From the NCBI RefSeq assembly GCF_016901855.1, contig NZ_JACJKY010000010.1, positions 1-64,000 of the forward strand: a stretch of DNA of 64,000 bases. Reading direction: 5' to 3'. The position numbers and the translations under genes are program-made. Below the pieces are notes generated by a model, which was given only the letters and a program-made list of their open reading frames with translations, did no database searches and had not been told where the DNA came from. Positions within the stretch are counted from its first letter, which is position 1; each line of letters opens with the position of its first letter. Positions 1 through 9,479 of this stretch are shown here, in pieces. This DNA is from Merdimmobilis hominis (GTDB lineage Bacteria; Bacillota; Clostridia; Oscillospirales; Ruminococcaceae).

Positions 1-376
1 CACTAAGTTTTTTACAGAAAAAGAACTTTTCTTCCCGCGCCGAGAATGACCATGATCAACACCATCCCGCACCAAACGGTGCGGGATGAATTACATCCGG
101 GTTTAACCCTGCGGTGGGCATAACGCGCACTGAGTTTTTTTACAGAAAAAGAACTTTTCTTCCCGCGCCGAGAATGACCATGATCAACACCACCCCGCAC
201 CCAACAGTGCGGGGTGAATCACATCCGGGTTTAACCCGCACCTGCGGTGGGGCAACTCGCGCATTAAGTTTTTTACAGAAAAGAAATTTTACCGCCCGCG
301 CTGAGAATGACCATGATCAACAACACCCCGCACCAAACGGTGCGGGGTGAATTATATCCAGGCTTAGCCTGGCGGG
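1..376. repeat. Three tandem copies of a ~130-bp intergenic repeat
   Basis: Three imperfect copies begin near positions 1, 128 and 262, giving periods of 127 and 134 bp. Each carries a T-rich start, the phrase GAGAATGACCATGATCAAC, and a strong inverted repeat of the type CCCGCACC-N4-GGTGCGGG, followed by a GGGTTTAACCC-like inverted repeat. The last codons of phoR lie in the tail of the third copy. Related units occur in the opposite orientation at 26523-26820, so this is a dispersed intergenic repeat family. The hairpins could end transcription from phoR, but that is an inference. Confidence 0.8.
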
Positions 377-377
377 C

Positions 378-2045
378 TTAGCCTGGTTGATCCGGAAGCA
401 GCAGTGTGATCGTTGTTCCCTGGTCGGGAACGCTCGAAAGCGAAACGCTTCCCCCGTGGAACAGCGCACCGTGCTTGATGATCGAAAGGCCCAGTCCGGT
501 TCCGCCGATTGCACGGGAGTGTGATTTATCCACCCGGTAAAACCGTTCAAACACACGCTCCTGCTCGCAAAGCGGAATGCCGATGCCGGTGTCACATACG
601 ATCACGCGCGTTTGATCGTCGACATGATCCACCGTCACAAAGACCTCGCCGTTTTCTTTATTGTATTTGATGGCGTTATCCACCATGTTCTGAATCATTT
701 CTTCCAAAATGGCGCGTACGCCGAAGATCGTATGCCAATGCACCGATACATGCAGTGTGATGCCGCGTTTTTGTGCCGCCGGCTCCATTGCACGCACAAT
801 GCCTTCTATCATCTCGTCTGCACAAACCGTCTGCTTCTGCGGCATAACAGCACCTTCGTCCAGCTTCGAAAGATTCACAATATCATTCACCAGCCGAATC
901 AGCCGCTGTGCTTCCTCATAGATCCGTCCGGAAAAACGTCCCACATCCTCAGGCTTTACGATTCCCGAGGAAATGATCTCCGCATAGCCGGAAATCGATG
1001 TGAGCGGCGTTTTCAGCTCATGCGACACATTCGCGGTAAACTCGCGGCGAAGCCGTTCACTTTCTGCCTGTTCGGTCACATCGAGCATAATAAGCACCGC
1101 GCCGACCACCTGCGCCTGTTCCAGCACCGGATTCGAAATCAGCCGGTAAGTGCGCTCGTCATGAACCATTTCCTTTTCGCAGTGTTCGCCTGAAAGTGCC
1201 TTCTGCACTGCCTCAAAAAACGGTTCACTTCGGTTTAGTGTCAACACGCTCGCACCCGTGACCGTTTTGGTGCCAAGCAGCTTGAGCGCGCTTGTGTTAT
1301 ACGACAGCACTTCTTTTTCTCTGCCGACCACGACGATGCCTTCGCTCATATTTTCGGAAATCGCCGCAAACTCCTGCTGGTTTCTGCGCAGTGTTTCCAT
1401 CTGTGCGCGGATGCGCTTGTTCTGATCGGAAAGCTGTCTTAAAATCGGGGACAGCTCCTCATAGGTGGCCTCTGTGCGCTCCGGATGGTCAAAGTCGATC
1501 GCCAGAAGCGGCGATACAAGCGATTTCGCAACACGCTTTGCAAACCGCGCGGAAAGCATCAATAATCCGCTCAGCACAACCAAAAGCGGAACCGCCGCGC
1601 TTAAAAACAGTCCCCATGAGGACTGACGCACCTCACTTACCCGCACCACCGTGCCGTCATCTGCAAGACACGCCGCATTGACCGTTTTCTCTCCGATGGT
1701 TTTGCTCAACCGATCGCTTACTCCCTCGCCTGTTTTGACCGCCTCGATAAACTCCGGACGATCGGCATGATTTTCCATCGTACTCTCATCCTGCTTTGAA
1801 TCATGCAAAACAGTCCCGTCCGCATCAATCCAGGTCAGCCGCATCGATCCCGAAAGACTCACCTGTTCAAGATAGTCTTTTCCGGAAAGCGACACGCCTT
1901 TTGCCGCCATACGCGCACAGGTCAAAAGCTCGCGCTCGTTCTGTGCCGAAAAATAAACGCTGAACACCGCATAGGAGATACACACGCTCAGCACAAGCAC
2001 CACTGCCGCGCTCAGCACAAGCACGCGAAAAATTCGTTTTGTCAT
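378..2045 (-). CDS. phoR: Phosphate-regulon sensor histidine kinase PhoR
   Basis: Membrane-bound histidine kinase that senses phosphate status through the Pst/PhoU complex and phosphorylates PhoB. The 555 residues show an N-terminal membrane helix (about 8-30), an extracytoplasmic sensor stretch, a second helix near 145-165, a PAS-like segment, and the kinase core. The H box reads HELKTPLTS, the N box DNAIKYNKE, and the G boxes DTGIGIP and GGTGLGLSI. The start ATG overlaps the phoB stop by 4 bp, so the two are translationally coupled. It is the last gene of the pst-pho operon and its final codons lie inside an intergenic repeat. Confidence 0.95.
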   Translation of the reverse strand: MTKRIFRVLVLSAAVVLVLSVCISYAVFSVYFSAQNERELLTCARMAAKGVSLSGKDYLEQVSLSGSMRLTWIDADGTVLHDSKQDESTMENHADRPEFIEAVKTGEGVSDRLSKTIGEKTVNAACLADDGTVVRVSEVRQSSWGLFLSAAVPLLVVLSGLLMLSARFAKRVAKSLVSPLLAIDFDHPERTEATYEELSPILRQLSDQNKRIRAQMETLRRNQQEFAAISENMSEGIVVVGREKEVLSYNTSALKLLGTKTVTGASVLTLNRSEPFFEAVQKALSGEHCEKEMVHDERTYRLISNPVLEQAQVVGAVLIMLDVTEQAESERLRREFTANVSHELKTPLTSISGYAEIISSGIVKPEDVGRFSGRIYEEAQRLIRLVNDIVNLSKLDEGAVMPQKQTVCADEMIEGIVRAMEPAAQKRGITLHVSVHWHTIFGVRAILEEMIQNMVDNAIKYNKENGEVFVTVDHVDDQTRVIVCDTGIGIPLCEQERVFERFYRVDKSHSRAIGGTGLGLSIIKHGALFHGGSVSLSSVPDQGTTITLLLPDQPG

Positions 2046-2731
2046 ACCGATTCTCCGTCGATTTTGTATCCGACACCGCGCACCGTTTCAATCAGTGCAC
2101 CGCACGTGCCGAGCTTTTGGCGAAGTGTCCGGATATGAACGTCGACGGTGCGGTTTTCGCCGTCGAACGAATATCCCCATACCCGGTTTAAAATCTGATC
2201 GCGGTTTAAGACAATGCCGCGGTTCTCCAAAAGCAGGCACAGCAGTTCAAATTCTTTAAACGTGAGTGCGATTTCCTCGTGGTCAACCGTTACCACATGG
2301 CGCGCCAGATCGACAAACAATCCCTCAATCTGATACGTTTTTTTCTCCTGCGTCTTTTCCTCTGCCGCAGCGCTCCGGCGAAGCAGTGCTTTGACGCGTG
2401 CGGTCAGCTCCATCATGCCAAACGGCTTTGCAAGGTAGTCGTCTGCACCTGCGTCAAGTCCTATGACTTTGTCATACTCCGAGCCCTTGGCAGTGAGCAT
2501 CATCACCGGGACGTGCTTCGTTTTGCTTGCAGCCCGCAGTTTTTTTAAGACACTCAGCCCGTCCTCTTCGGGAAGCATGATATCCAGAAGGATGAGCGCA
2601 GGGATCTCCTGTTTAAGCGCTTCAAAAAACGCACTCGGCGCCGAAAAGCCCTTTGCCTCCCATCCGATTTGTGTCAGGGTATAACAAACCAGTTCACGGA
2701 TGCTGTCGTCATCCTCCAAAAGATAAATCAT
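2042..2731 (-). CDS. phoB: Phosphate-regulon response regulator (OmpR/PhoB family)
   Basis: DNA-binding response regulator of 229 residues. The receiver domain has the acidic pair at the start (LEDDD), the phosphoacceptor Asp in LLDIMLPEEDG and the conserved Lys in YLAKPF. The C-terminal winged helix has the OmpR-family signature DVHIRTLRQKLG near the end. It lies between phoU and phoR and overlaps phoR by 4 bp. The predicted target is the direct-repeat box before pstS. In Gram-positive naming this would be phoP; phoB is used here because of the pst-phoU-phoB-phoR context. Confidence 0.95.
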   Translation of the reverse strand: MIYLLEDDDSIRELVCYTLTQIGWEAKGFSAPSAFFEALKQEIPALILLDIMLPEEDGLSVLKKLRAASKTKHVPVMMLTAKGSEYDKVIGLDAGADDYLAKPFGMMELTARVKALLRRSAAAEEKTQEKKTYQIEGLFVDLARHVVTVDHEEIALTFKEFELLCLLLENRGIVLNRDQILNRVWGYSFDGENRTVDVHIRTLRQKLGTCGALIETVRGVGYKIDGESV

Positions 2732-2740
2732 GTCGTTTCC

Positions 2741-3391
2741 TTACTCCACTTCTGTATCATGCGCACCGGTGATCGAATACACGACCCACTCTGCAACGTT
2801 TGTTGCATGGTCGCCGATGCGCTCTAAATATTTTGTGATCATCAAAAGATCCAAGCAGCGTTCGCCGTTTTGTTCGTCGGCGTTGATCATCTGAATCAGC
2901 TCGCGGCGGACTTTTATGAACAGATCGTCGACCACATCGTCATATTTCATGACGGAATGTGCGAGCGACAGATCTTTTTTGACAAACGAATCGACACTGT
3001 CGGTCACCATTTTGATCACAGCGACTGCCATGTCGTGAATGTGCACCTGTCCCGGCACCGAATCGCCCTCGATATGCATCGAAATCTCTGCAATATCGGC
3101 TGCCTGGTCGCCGATACGCTCCATGTCGGAGATCATTTTAAGCGCTGACGAAACGGTGCGCAGATCTTTGGCAACCGGCTGCTGCTGCAATAAAATTTTC
3201 ATGCACAGCGATTCGATCTCGCGTTCTTTCTGGTCAATTTCGCTGTCCTTTGCAAGGACGGTTTCCGCTGTTTCGGTGTTTGCGTCAGAAAGCAGCTTCA
3301 CTGCACCGGCGATGACATCCTCGCACAGTGCGCCCATGGTGATAAGTTCCTCATTCAGCTTTAACAGCTGACGGTCAAAACGATTGCGCAT
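2741..3391 (-). CDS. phoU: Phosphate transport system regulator PhoU
   Basis: All-alpha peripheral protein of 216 residues, the usual PhoU length. PhoU links the Pst transporter to the PhoR kinase and restrains both when phosphate is plentiful. Two PhoU repeats are visible, each containing a metal-binding type motif: ERIGDQAADIAE in the first half and ERIGDHATNVAE in the second. Its start overlaps the pstB stop by 1 bp, and phoB follows 9 bp after it, so it is in one transcription unit with pst and phoBR. Confidence 0.95.
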   Translation of the reverse strand: MRNRFDRQLLKLNEELITMGALCEDVIAGAVKLLSDANTETAETVLAKDSEIDQKEREIESLCMKILLQQQPVAKDLRTVSSALKMISDMERIGDQAADIAEISMHIEGDSVPGQVHIHDMAVAVIKMVTDSVDSFVKKDLSLAHSVMKYDDVVDDLFIKVRRELIQMINADEQNGERCLDLLMITKYLERIGDHATNVAEWVVYSITGAHDTEVE

Positions 3392-4140
3392 TATCCGAAC
3401 CTCCCTGTGATATAATCCTCTGTACGTTTTTCTTTCGGCATCGAGAACACCTGCTCGGTTTTGCCCATCTCGATGACTTCGCCCAGCAGGAAGAATGCTG
3501 TGGTATCGGAAATACGGACAGCCTGCTGCATATTATGTGTGACGATGATAATAGTATAATCCTTTTTGAGTTCCGCTGCAAGGTCTTCGATCTTTGCGGT
3601 GGAAATCGGGTCGAGCGCACTCGTCGGCTCGTCCATCAAAAGCACTTCCGGCTCTACTGCAAGCGCACGCGCGATGCAAAGACGCTGCTGCTGACCGCCC
3701 GACATGCTCAGCGCGTTTTTCTTCAGCTGGTCTTTTGTTTCCTCCCAGATTGCCGCACGGCGCAGCGATGTTTCGACGATTTCGTCGAGTTTTGCACGCG
3801 AACGGATGCCGTGGGTACGCGGACCGTATGCGATGTTGTCATAAATGCTCATCGGGAACGGATTCGGTTTCTGGAACACCATGCCGACGCGTTTGCGCAG
3901 GTGGTTTACGTCCATATCGCCGTAGATATCCTCGCCGTCTAACAGCACGTTGCCCTCAATGCGGCATCCTTCCACCAGATCGTTCATCCGGTTTAAGCAT
4001 TTTAACAGGGTGGATTTACCGCAGCCGGACGGACCGATCATTGCGGTGACTTCGTTTGCGCGAAATTCCATGTTGATTTGTTTGAGCGCATGAAAGTCTC
4101 CGTAATATAAATCAAGGTTTTGTACTTCAATCTTACTCAT
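3391..4140 (-). CDS. pstB: Phosphate ABC transporter ATP-binding protein PstB
   Basis: Cytoplasmic ATPase of the high-affinity phosphate importer, 249 residues as usual for PstB. Walker A is [11 protein letters not shown], the ABC signature [11 protein letters not shown], Walker [14 protein letters not shown], and the H-loop His is in VTHNMQQA. The start ATG overlaps the pstA stop by 4 bp. The Pst-specific phrase [18 protein letters not shown] is present and separates it from other ABC ATPases. Confidence 0.97.
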   Translation of the reverse strand: MSKIEVQNLDLYYGDFHALKQINMEFRANEVTAMIGPSGCGKSTLLKCLNRMNDLVEGCRIEGNVLLDGEDIYGDMDVNHLRKRVGMVFQKPNPFPMSIYDNIAYGPRTHGIRSRAKLDEIVETSLRRAAIWEETKDQLKKNALSMSGGQQQRLCIARALAVEPEVLLMDEPTSALDPISTAKIEDLAAELKKDYTIIIVTHNMQQAVRISDTTAFFLLGEVIEMGKTEQVFSMPKEKRTEDYITGRFG

Positions 4141-5012
4141 GCCATTCCCCTCTTTCCAATTCGTTTTGCAACAAATGCGGACAGTGCGTTGATGCCGACA
4201 ACCAATACCAGCAGCACAACCGCCGTTGCATGTGCTTCATTCATGTGAAGACCTTCGTTTAAGAGCATGTACATATGAACCGACAGCGTTCTGCCCGAAT
4301 CGCCCACACTTGTAGCGATTTCGGTTGCAGTGCCGGCTGTGAACATCAGCGCCGCCGTTTCACCGACGATACGGCCGATGCCTAAAATGACGCCTGCCAG
4401 AATGCCCGGAATTGCCGCCGGCAGCACAACCGAGAACACGGTGCGCAGTCTGCCTGCACCCAAGCCGAAGCTGCCCTCGCGGTAAAGATCCGGAACCGCC
4501 AGAATCGCTTCTTCGGTGGTGCGCATGATGAGCGGCAGAATCATGATTGCCATGGTGAGCACACCGGAGATAAGCGAGTAACCGACGCCCATCCAGATGT
4601 TAAACATCAAGTAACCGAACAGGCCGTAGACGATTGACGGAATGCCCGACAGCGTTTCTGCCGTAACACGAACCACCGACACAAATTTATTGCCGCGGCG
4701 CGCATATTCCGTCAGATAAATCGCGGAGAAAATGCCGACCGGAACTGCCACCACCAAGGAGAGCAGTGTAACCGACAGCGTATTGATGATGGCCGGCATC
4801 ATCGAAGCGTTGTCGCTTGTATATTCAAAGGAGAACAGGTCTAACGATAAATTCGGAATGCCGTTTAAGATGATATGCGCAAGCAGCAGAATAAATGTGC
4901 CTGCCGTCAAAAGCGTCGCAAGACAGAGGAGCAAAAACACGATAAACGAGCCCGGATGACGCTTATAGCTGAGTAACTGTGCTTTGAGCGATCTTTTTTG
5001 TTGCTGCTTCAT
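4137..5012 (-). CDS. pstA: Phosphate ABC transporter permease PstA
   Basis: Membrane permease subunit of 291 residues with about six hydrophobic segments. The inner-membrane component domain has the EAA-type loop around [21 protein letters not shown], which docks to PstB. The protein pairs with PstC to form the phosphate channel. It overlaps both neighbours by 4 bp. The Lys/Arg-rich N-terminus before the first helix is longer than in many PstA proteins but not unusual in Clostridia. Confidence 0.95.
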   Translation of the reverse strand: MKQQQKRSLKAQLLSYKRHPGSFIVFLLLCLATLLTAGTFILLLAHIILNGIPNLSLDLFSFEYTSDNASMMPAIINTLSVTLLSLVVAVPVGIFSAIYLTEYARRGNKFVSVVRVTAETLSGIPSIVYGLFGYLMFNIWMGVGYSLISGVLTMAIMILPLIMRTTEEAILAVPDLYREGSFGLGAGRLRTVFSVVLPAAIPGILAGVILGIGRIVGETAALMFTAGTATEIATSVGDSGRTLSVHMYMLLNEGLHMNEAHATAVVLLVLVVGINALSAFVAKRIGKRGMA

Positions 5013-5860
5013 GCCGACTTCCTCCGTTTCATGATGGAAAAGAGCAGGTTGATGATGAGAATAAACACAAACAGCACAACACCCGTTGCAATCAGCGCTT
5101 CTCTATGTAAGCCCTGTGCATAGCCAAGCTCGATGACGATGTTTGCGGTCAGTGTACGCACACCCTCAAGCACGCTGCCCGGGATGACCGGCTGGTTACC
5201 TGCGATCATGCAGACTGCCATCGTTTCGCCGATGGCACGGCCGATGCCCAGGATGATGCCGGACATAATACCCGATTTTGCAGCCGGCAGCACAGCGCGG
5301 AACATGCTGCGCTCTCTTGTGGCGCCGAGCGCGAGCGAACCTTCATAGTACGATTCCGGTACGGCGCGGATGGACGACTCTGCGACGCTGATGATCGTCG
5401 GCAGAATCATGATGCCCAAAAGCACCGATGCGGTAAGCACGCCTTTGCCGTTTGTGCCGAACAGCTCCTGGAATGCCGGCACGATGACCACCAAGCCAAA
5501 AAAGCCATATACGATCGACGGAATGCCGGCCAAAAGGTTGACTGCCGGTTTTAATACTTTATACAGCCATTTCGGACAAAACCGCGCCAGAAACACTGCG
5601 GTGAGCAGTCCGATCGGCACACCGAACACGATTGCGCCTGCTGTGACATAAATACTGCCGATAATCATCGGGAAAATGCCGTAAATATCATTTCCCGGAC
5701 GCCACGTGGTTCCAAACAGGAAGTCAAGCACACCGATCTTTCCGATTGCAGGCACGCCGTTTGCAAACAGGAACAGGCAGATCAGAATGACTGCACAGAT
5801 CGATGCACACGCGAACACCAGAAACACCACGTGCATGATTCGTTCTTTCCATTGATTCAT
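5009..5860 (-). CDS. pstC: Phosphate ABC transporter permease PstC
   Basis: Membrane permease subunit, 283 residues from the chosen ATG at 5860, which has an AAAGGA ribosome binding site seven bases upstream. An upstream in-frame start would add 14 residues but lacks a good site. Six hydrophobic segments and the loop ESSIRAVPESYYEGSLALGAT, the PstB-docking EAA motif, are visible. It is the second gene of the operon and is separated from pstS by a 119-bp gap with a stem-loop that probably lowers downstream expression relative to the binding protein. Confidence 0.95.
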   Translation of the reverse strand: MNQWKERIMHVVFLVFACASICAVILICLFLFANGVPAIGKIGVLDFLFGTTWRPGNDIYGIFPMIIGSIYVTAGAIVFGVPIGLLTAVFLARFCPKWLYKVLKPAVNLLAGIPSIVYGFFGLVVIVPAFQELFGTNGKGVLTASVLLGIMILPTIISVAESSIRAVPESYYEGSLALGATRERSMFRAVLPAAKSGIMSGIILGIGRAIGETMAVCMIAGNQPVIPGSVLEGVRTLTANIVIELGYAQGLHREALIATGVVLFVFILIINLLFSIMKRRKSA

Positions 5861-5900
5861 GCTAAGATTCCTTTCTTTGATGAGATCTTTGTTGATGCAC

Positions 5901-5938
5901 ACAAAACAGTCTGCGAGTATGGACAGACTGTTTTTTGT
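5901..5938 (-). terminator. Stem-loop between pstS and pstC (partial terminator)
   Basis: The inverted repeat ACAAAACAGTCTG / CAGACTGTTTTTTGT encloses a 10-nt loop. Read on the minus strand it ends in TTTTGTGTG, a weak U-tract. Its position just after pstS suggests partial termination or mRNA stabilisation that gives more binding protein than permease, which is common in ABC operons. That role is inferred. Confidence 0.65.
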
Positions 5939-5979
5939 GCGGGTTCGTTTTATTTTTTTAAAGAAGGGATATCGTTTGA

Positions 5980-6894
5980 TTATTTTGCGAGCTCATCCCA
6001 TGTGGTGATTTCGCCGATGTAGATCTGTTTGATCTGCTCAGAGGTCAGATCGTCGAAGGAGTTTTCTTTGTTAACGATGACTGCGATGCCGTCGGTTGCG
6101 ATGACAGTTGCTTTTGCGCCTTTGGAAACTTCTTCATCTTTTAATTCACGGGAAGCCATGCCGATGTCGCATGTGCCGTCGATTGCAGAGGAAACGCCTG
6201 TGGAGGAGTCGTTTGTCTGGAGCTCGATGGTCAGGCCGCCGTTGATTGCGTTATATGCTTCGATCAGTTTTTCCATGACCGGGGAAACCGAGGAAGAACC
6301 TACAACTGTGATGGTGCCGGTCGGGTTTTTCGAGGTGAATGCGCCGTTGTTGCCGTTGCTGATGCAGCCCTCTTCTTCAACAACTTTCTGACCCTCTTCG
6401 CTCATGATGAATGCGATGAAGTCCTCTGCTGCCGGGTTCGAAGAGCCCTCTTTTGTGACGATGTTGAACGGACGGGATACTTTGTAGCTGCCGTCTTTGA
6501 CTGCGTCGACAGTCGGTGCTGCGCCGTCAACTTTGAGTGCTTTAACGTCGTCGGACAGAGCACCTAAAGAGATGTAACCGATTGCCTGTTTGTTGCCTGC
6601 GACAGTGGTCATCATAACTGCGGTGCTGTTTGTGATCTCAGCGGTTGCGACAGTTCTGTCTACTTTTTCGCCGGATTCGTCTTTTTCTTCAATGCCCAGA
6701 AGCTCGATAAACGCGCCGCGTGTGCCCGAACCATCTTCACGGGAGCAGACGTTGATTTTGCCTGTGGTGGTGCCTGCTGCGTCGCCGCCGTTGCTGCTGT
6801 CGTTGCCTTCTGTTGTGCTGCATCCTGCAAATGCTGCGGTCATCACGCCGAGTGCGGCAATGACTGCGCCAATTTTCAAAAAGCCTTTCTTCAT
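5980..6894 (-). CDS. pstS: Phosphate-binding lipoprotein PstS
   Basis: Extracellular phosphate-binding protein of the Pst importer, 304 residues. The N-terminus is a lipoprotein signal with lipobox AAFAGC. A Ser/Gly-rich linker follows, then the PstS fold with phosphate-loop motifs CSREDGSGTRGAF and VVGSSSVSP. It is the first gene of the operon, downstream of a candidate Pho box at 6963-7002. The domain order looks slightly unusual because the GSGTRGAF motif comes before the VGSSSVSP motif, whereas most PstS proteins have the opposite order; this hints at a circularly permuted or duplicated-lobe arrangement. Confidence 0.9.
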   Translation of the reverse strand: MKKGFLKIGAVIAALGVMTAAFAGCSTTEGNDSSNGGDAAGTTTGKINVCSREDGSGTRGAFIELLGIEEKDESGEKVDRTVATAEITNSTAVMMTTVAGNKQAIGYISLGALSDDVKALKVDGAAPTVDAVKDGSYKVSRPFNIVTKEGSSNPAAEDFIAFIMSEEGQKVVEEEGCISNGNNGAFTSKNPTGTITVVGSSSVSPVMEKLIEAYNAINGGLTIELQTNDSSTGVSSAIDGTCDIGMASRELKDEEVSKGAKATVIATDGIAVIVNKENSFDDLTSEQIKQIYIGEITTWDELAK

Positions 6895-6962
6895 AACCTT
6901 GTTACTCCTTTTGTTCGCTTGTTTCTTTGTTTTAGCTTACAGGACATACTTTACCGTTCATG

Positions 6963-7002
6963 CGTTAAATCTAAAACGGTGCGTGTGTTAAATCTGCGTT
7001 AA
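6963..7002 (-). promoter_or_regulatory. Candidate Pho box upstream of pstS
   Basis: On the minus strand three TTAAC(G/A) elements occur: at 7002-6997, at 6991-6986 (a spacing of 5 bp), and at 6968-6963, about two helical turns further on. This matches the PhoP-type pattern of TTAACA direct repeats spaced by about 11 bp. It lies 70-110 bp upstream of the pstS start, as expected for a PhoB/PhoP activator site. Confidence 0.6.
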
Positions 7003-7013
7003 ACCACTTCTTT

Positions 7014-7060
7014 TTTCGCAAAAAAACAGACAGGAATCGTTTAAAACGATTCCTGTCTGT
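7014..7060 (-). terminator. Terminator of the polyamine operon
   Basis: A near-perfect palindrome with 17-bp arms (ACAGACAGGAATCGTTT and its complement) is followed on the minus strand by a run of seven T. It sits 15 bp after the nspC stop and separates the polyamine operon from pstS. Confidence 0.9.
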
Positions 7061-7074
7061 ATAATCAGTTTGAT

Positions 7075-8190
7075 TTATGACAATCTGTTTTTAAAGTCTT
7101 CGTAACCGAATGTCTTGATGCATGCGATCTCGCCATCTTCTTTTAACATTGCAATCGACGGCAGCATCATTCCGTTAAATGTATTTGTTTTGACCATCGT
7201 ATAAAGCGCCATATCACCGAAGGTGAGCACATCACCGACAGAAAGCGGCGCATCAAACGAATAATCACCGATCACGTCGCCCGACAAGCATGTCGGTCCG
7301 CCCAAACGATACGTGTATTTCTTTTCGTTCGGTTCGCCGGCGCCAATCAGCGGCGGACGGTACGGCATCTCGATCACGTCGGGCATATGGCACGCCGCAG
7401 AGGTGTCGAGAATCGCAATCTGCACGCCGTTGTTTTCGATCAAGTCGAGCACGGTCGTTTTGAGCACGCCTGCGTTTAACACGACTGCTTCGCCCGGCTC
7501 TAAATAAACCTGCACGTCATACGTATCGCGCACATGCTCGATTATTCGGACAAGCCGGTCGATGTCATAGTCCGGCCGCGTGATGTGATGGCCGCCGCCC
7601 AGGTTCACCCATTTGACCGCATGAAGCACGTCGGAAAATTTCTCCTCGAGTGCGGCTACCGTCTGCTCCAACGCATCGGAATTCTGCTCACAGAGCGTGT
7701 GCATATGAACGCCGTCCAGCATCGGCACAAGCGATCGGTCAAACTGCGCATTCGTCGTGCCCAAGCGCGAGCCCGGTGCACACGGGTCATAGATCTCATG
7801 ACCCTCCTGTGTCGAGCACTCGGGATTTAAGCGCAGGCCGACCTGTTTGCCGTGCGCCTTTGCAATGGGTGCATATTTTAACAGCTGATTCGGCGAATTG
7901 AACACGATATGATCGGCAATCTCGGCGATTTCTTCAAATTCATCCGGACGGTATGCCGCCGAAAAGACGTGCGTTTCACCGCCGAATTCCTCGTGCCCAA
8001 GCTTTGCCTCATATAACCCGCTCGCCGCCGTGCCTGCAAGATATTTCCGCAGCATCGGATACATCGAAAACATCGAAAACGCCTTTTGCGCAAGCAGAAT
8101 GCGGCAGCCGGTTTTCTCCATGACGGAGGCTAAAATCTGTGCGTTTTCACGCACTTTTTTCTCGTCGACTAAAAAATACGGTGTTTTCAT
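7075..8190 (-). CDS. nspC: Carboxynorspermidine/carboxyspermidine decarboxylase
   Basis: PLP enzyme of 371 residues with an alanine-racemase-like fold. It decarboxylates carboxyspermidine to spermidine (or carboxynorspermidine to norspermidine). The PLP lysine is in LLAQKAFS near residue 36, and HTLCEQ, LGGGHHIT and LEPGEAV are family motifs. The ATG overlaps the stop of the upstream dehydrogenase by 1 bp, so the two steps of the aspartate-semialdehyde route are coupled. It is the last gene of the operon. Whether the product is spermidine or norspermidine depends on whether putrescine or diaminopropane is the substrate; agmatinase upstream favours putrescine. Confidence 0.93.
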   Translation of the reverse strand: MKTPYFLVDEKKVRENAQILASVMEKTGCRILLAQKAFSMFSMYPMLRKYLAGTAASGLYEAKLGHEEFGGETHVFSAAYRPDEFEEIAEIADHIVFNSPNQLLKYAPIAKAHGKQVGLRLNPECSTQEGHEIYDPCAPGSRLGTTNAQFDRSLVPMLDGVHMHTLCEQNSDALEQTVAALEEKFSDVLHAVKWVNLGGGHHITRPDYDIDRLVRIIEHVRDTYDVQVYLEPGEAVVLNAGVLKTTVLDLIENNGVQIAILDTSAACHMPDVIEMPYRPPLIGAGEPNEKKYTYRLGGPTCLSGDVIGDYSFDAPLSVGDVLTFGDMALYTMVKTNTFNGMMLPSIAMLKEDGEIACIKTFGYEDFKNRLS

Positions 8191-9449
8191 CAGTCCACCA
8201 GCACCGGATCGTCAATTTTCTGCCACGGCAGACCCCATTTGTTGAGTGCGTCCATGAACGGGTCCGGATTCAGCTCCTCAGCGGTGTAAACGCCCGGTTT
8301 GTTCCATTCGCCGGTAAGCATCAGCATTGCGCCGATCATTGCCGGAACACCGGTGGTGTACGAAATCGCCTGCGAACCGACCTCTTTGTAGCACTCCTGG
8401 TGGTCACACACGTTATAGACATATGCGGTTTTTTCTTTGCCGTCTTTTTTGCCGGTGAAGATACAGCCGATGTTTGTTTTGCCGACGGTGCGCGGGCCGA
8501 GCGATGCCGGGTCCGGCAGCAATGCTTTCAGGAACTGGATCGGCACGATCTGATGGCCTTCAAATTCGACCGGCTCCGTCGACAGCATGCCGACGTTTTC
8601 GAGGCAGTTCATGTGGGTTAAGTAGCTCTGGCCGAATGTCATGAAGAAACGGATACGTTTTACATTCGGGATATTTTTTGCGAGCGACTCAATCTCCTCG
8701 TGGTGGAGCAGATACATATCTTTGTGACCGACCTGGTCAAAGTCGTATTCGCGTTTGATGCTCATTGCCGGAATCTCGACCCAGTGGCCGTTTTCCCAGT
8801 AGGAGCCCGGTGCGGACACTTCGCGGAGGTTGATTTCCGGGTTGAAGTTTGTTGCAAACGGATAGCCGTGGTCGCCGCCGTTGCAGTCTAAAATATCGAT
8901 GGTGTCGATCGTATCGAACCAGTGTTTCTGTGCATATGCGCAGAACACCTGGGTCACACCCGGGTCAAAGCCGGAGCCGAGCACTGCGCACAGTCCTGCT
9001 TTTTCGAATTTCTCTTTGTATGCCCACTGCCACGAATAGTCAAAGTATGCCGAGAAGCCTTCTTCTTTGCAGCGTTTTTCGTAGATTTCGCGCCACTCAG
9101 GATCGTTTGTATCCTCCGGCTCATAGTTTGCGGTATCCATGTAGTTGACGCCGCAAGCCAAGCATGCGTCCATGATGGTCAGATCCTGATACGGCAGTGC
9201 GATGTTCATGACGAGCTCCGGTTTATAGTCGTTAATGAGCGCAATCAGCTCGTCCACGTTGTCAGCATTCACCTGTGCGGTGGTGATTTTTGTTTCGGTT
9301 TTGCCCTCGAGTTTTTCTTTCAGCGCATCACATTTTGCTTTGGTACGGCTTGCGATGCAGATCTCCGAGAACACGCTGCTGTTCTGGCAGCATTTTTGAA
9401 TGGCAACGCTTGCAACGCCGCCGCATCCGATAATGAGTACTCTTGCCAT
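8190..9449 (-). CDS. Carboxyspermidine dehydrogenase (saccharopine dehydrogenase family)
   Basis: NADPH-dependent enzyme of 419 residues that condenses putrescine with aspartate beta-semialdehyde to carboxyspermidine. The Rossmann motif is VLIIGCGGVASVA at the N-terminus, and the C-terminal half has the saccharopine-dehydrogenase-like catalytic domain. The length matches bacterial CASDH. It is adjacent to nspC, its partner enzyme, which distinguishes it from lysine-pathway saccharopine dehydrogenase. The family also accepts diaminopropane, giving carboxynorspermidine, so the in vivo product is not certain. Confidence 0.92.
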   Translation of the reverse strand: MARVLIIGCGGVASVAIQKCCQNSSVFSEICIASRTKAKCDALKEKLEGKTETKITTAQVNADNVDELIALINDYKPELVMNIALPYQDLTIMDACLACGVNYMDTANYEPEDTNDPEWREIYEKRCKEEGFSAYFDYSWQWAYKEKFEKAGLCAVLGSGFDPGVTQVFCAYAQKHWFDTIDTIDILDCNGGDHGYPFATNFNPEINLREVSAPGSYWENGHWVEIPAMSIKREYDFDQVGHKDMYLLHHEEIESLAKNIPNVKRIRFFMTFGQSYLTHMNCLENVGMLSTEPVEFEGHQIVPIQFLKALLPDPASLGPRTVGKTNIGCIFTGKKDGKEKTAYVYNVCDHQECYKEVGSQAISYTTGVPAMIGAMLMLTGEWNKPGVYTAEELNPDPFMDALNKWGLPWQKIDDPVLVD

Positions 9450-9479
9450 AAAAAATTCCTCCCTGAAGGTTTTGGTTCG

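Noticed and set aside
1-376. CRISPR array
   Set aside because: Repeats are contiguous, over 120 bp long and imperfect, with no unique spacers and no cas genes.
612-1193. A 193-codon plus-strand frame opposite phoR
   Set aside because: phoR shows all histidine-kinase motifs across the region; the opposite frame has none and no ribosome site.
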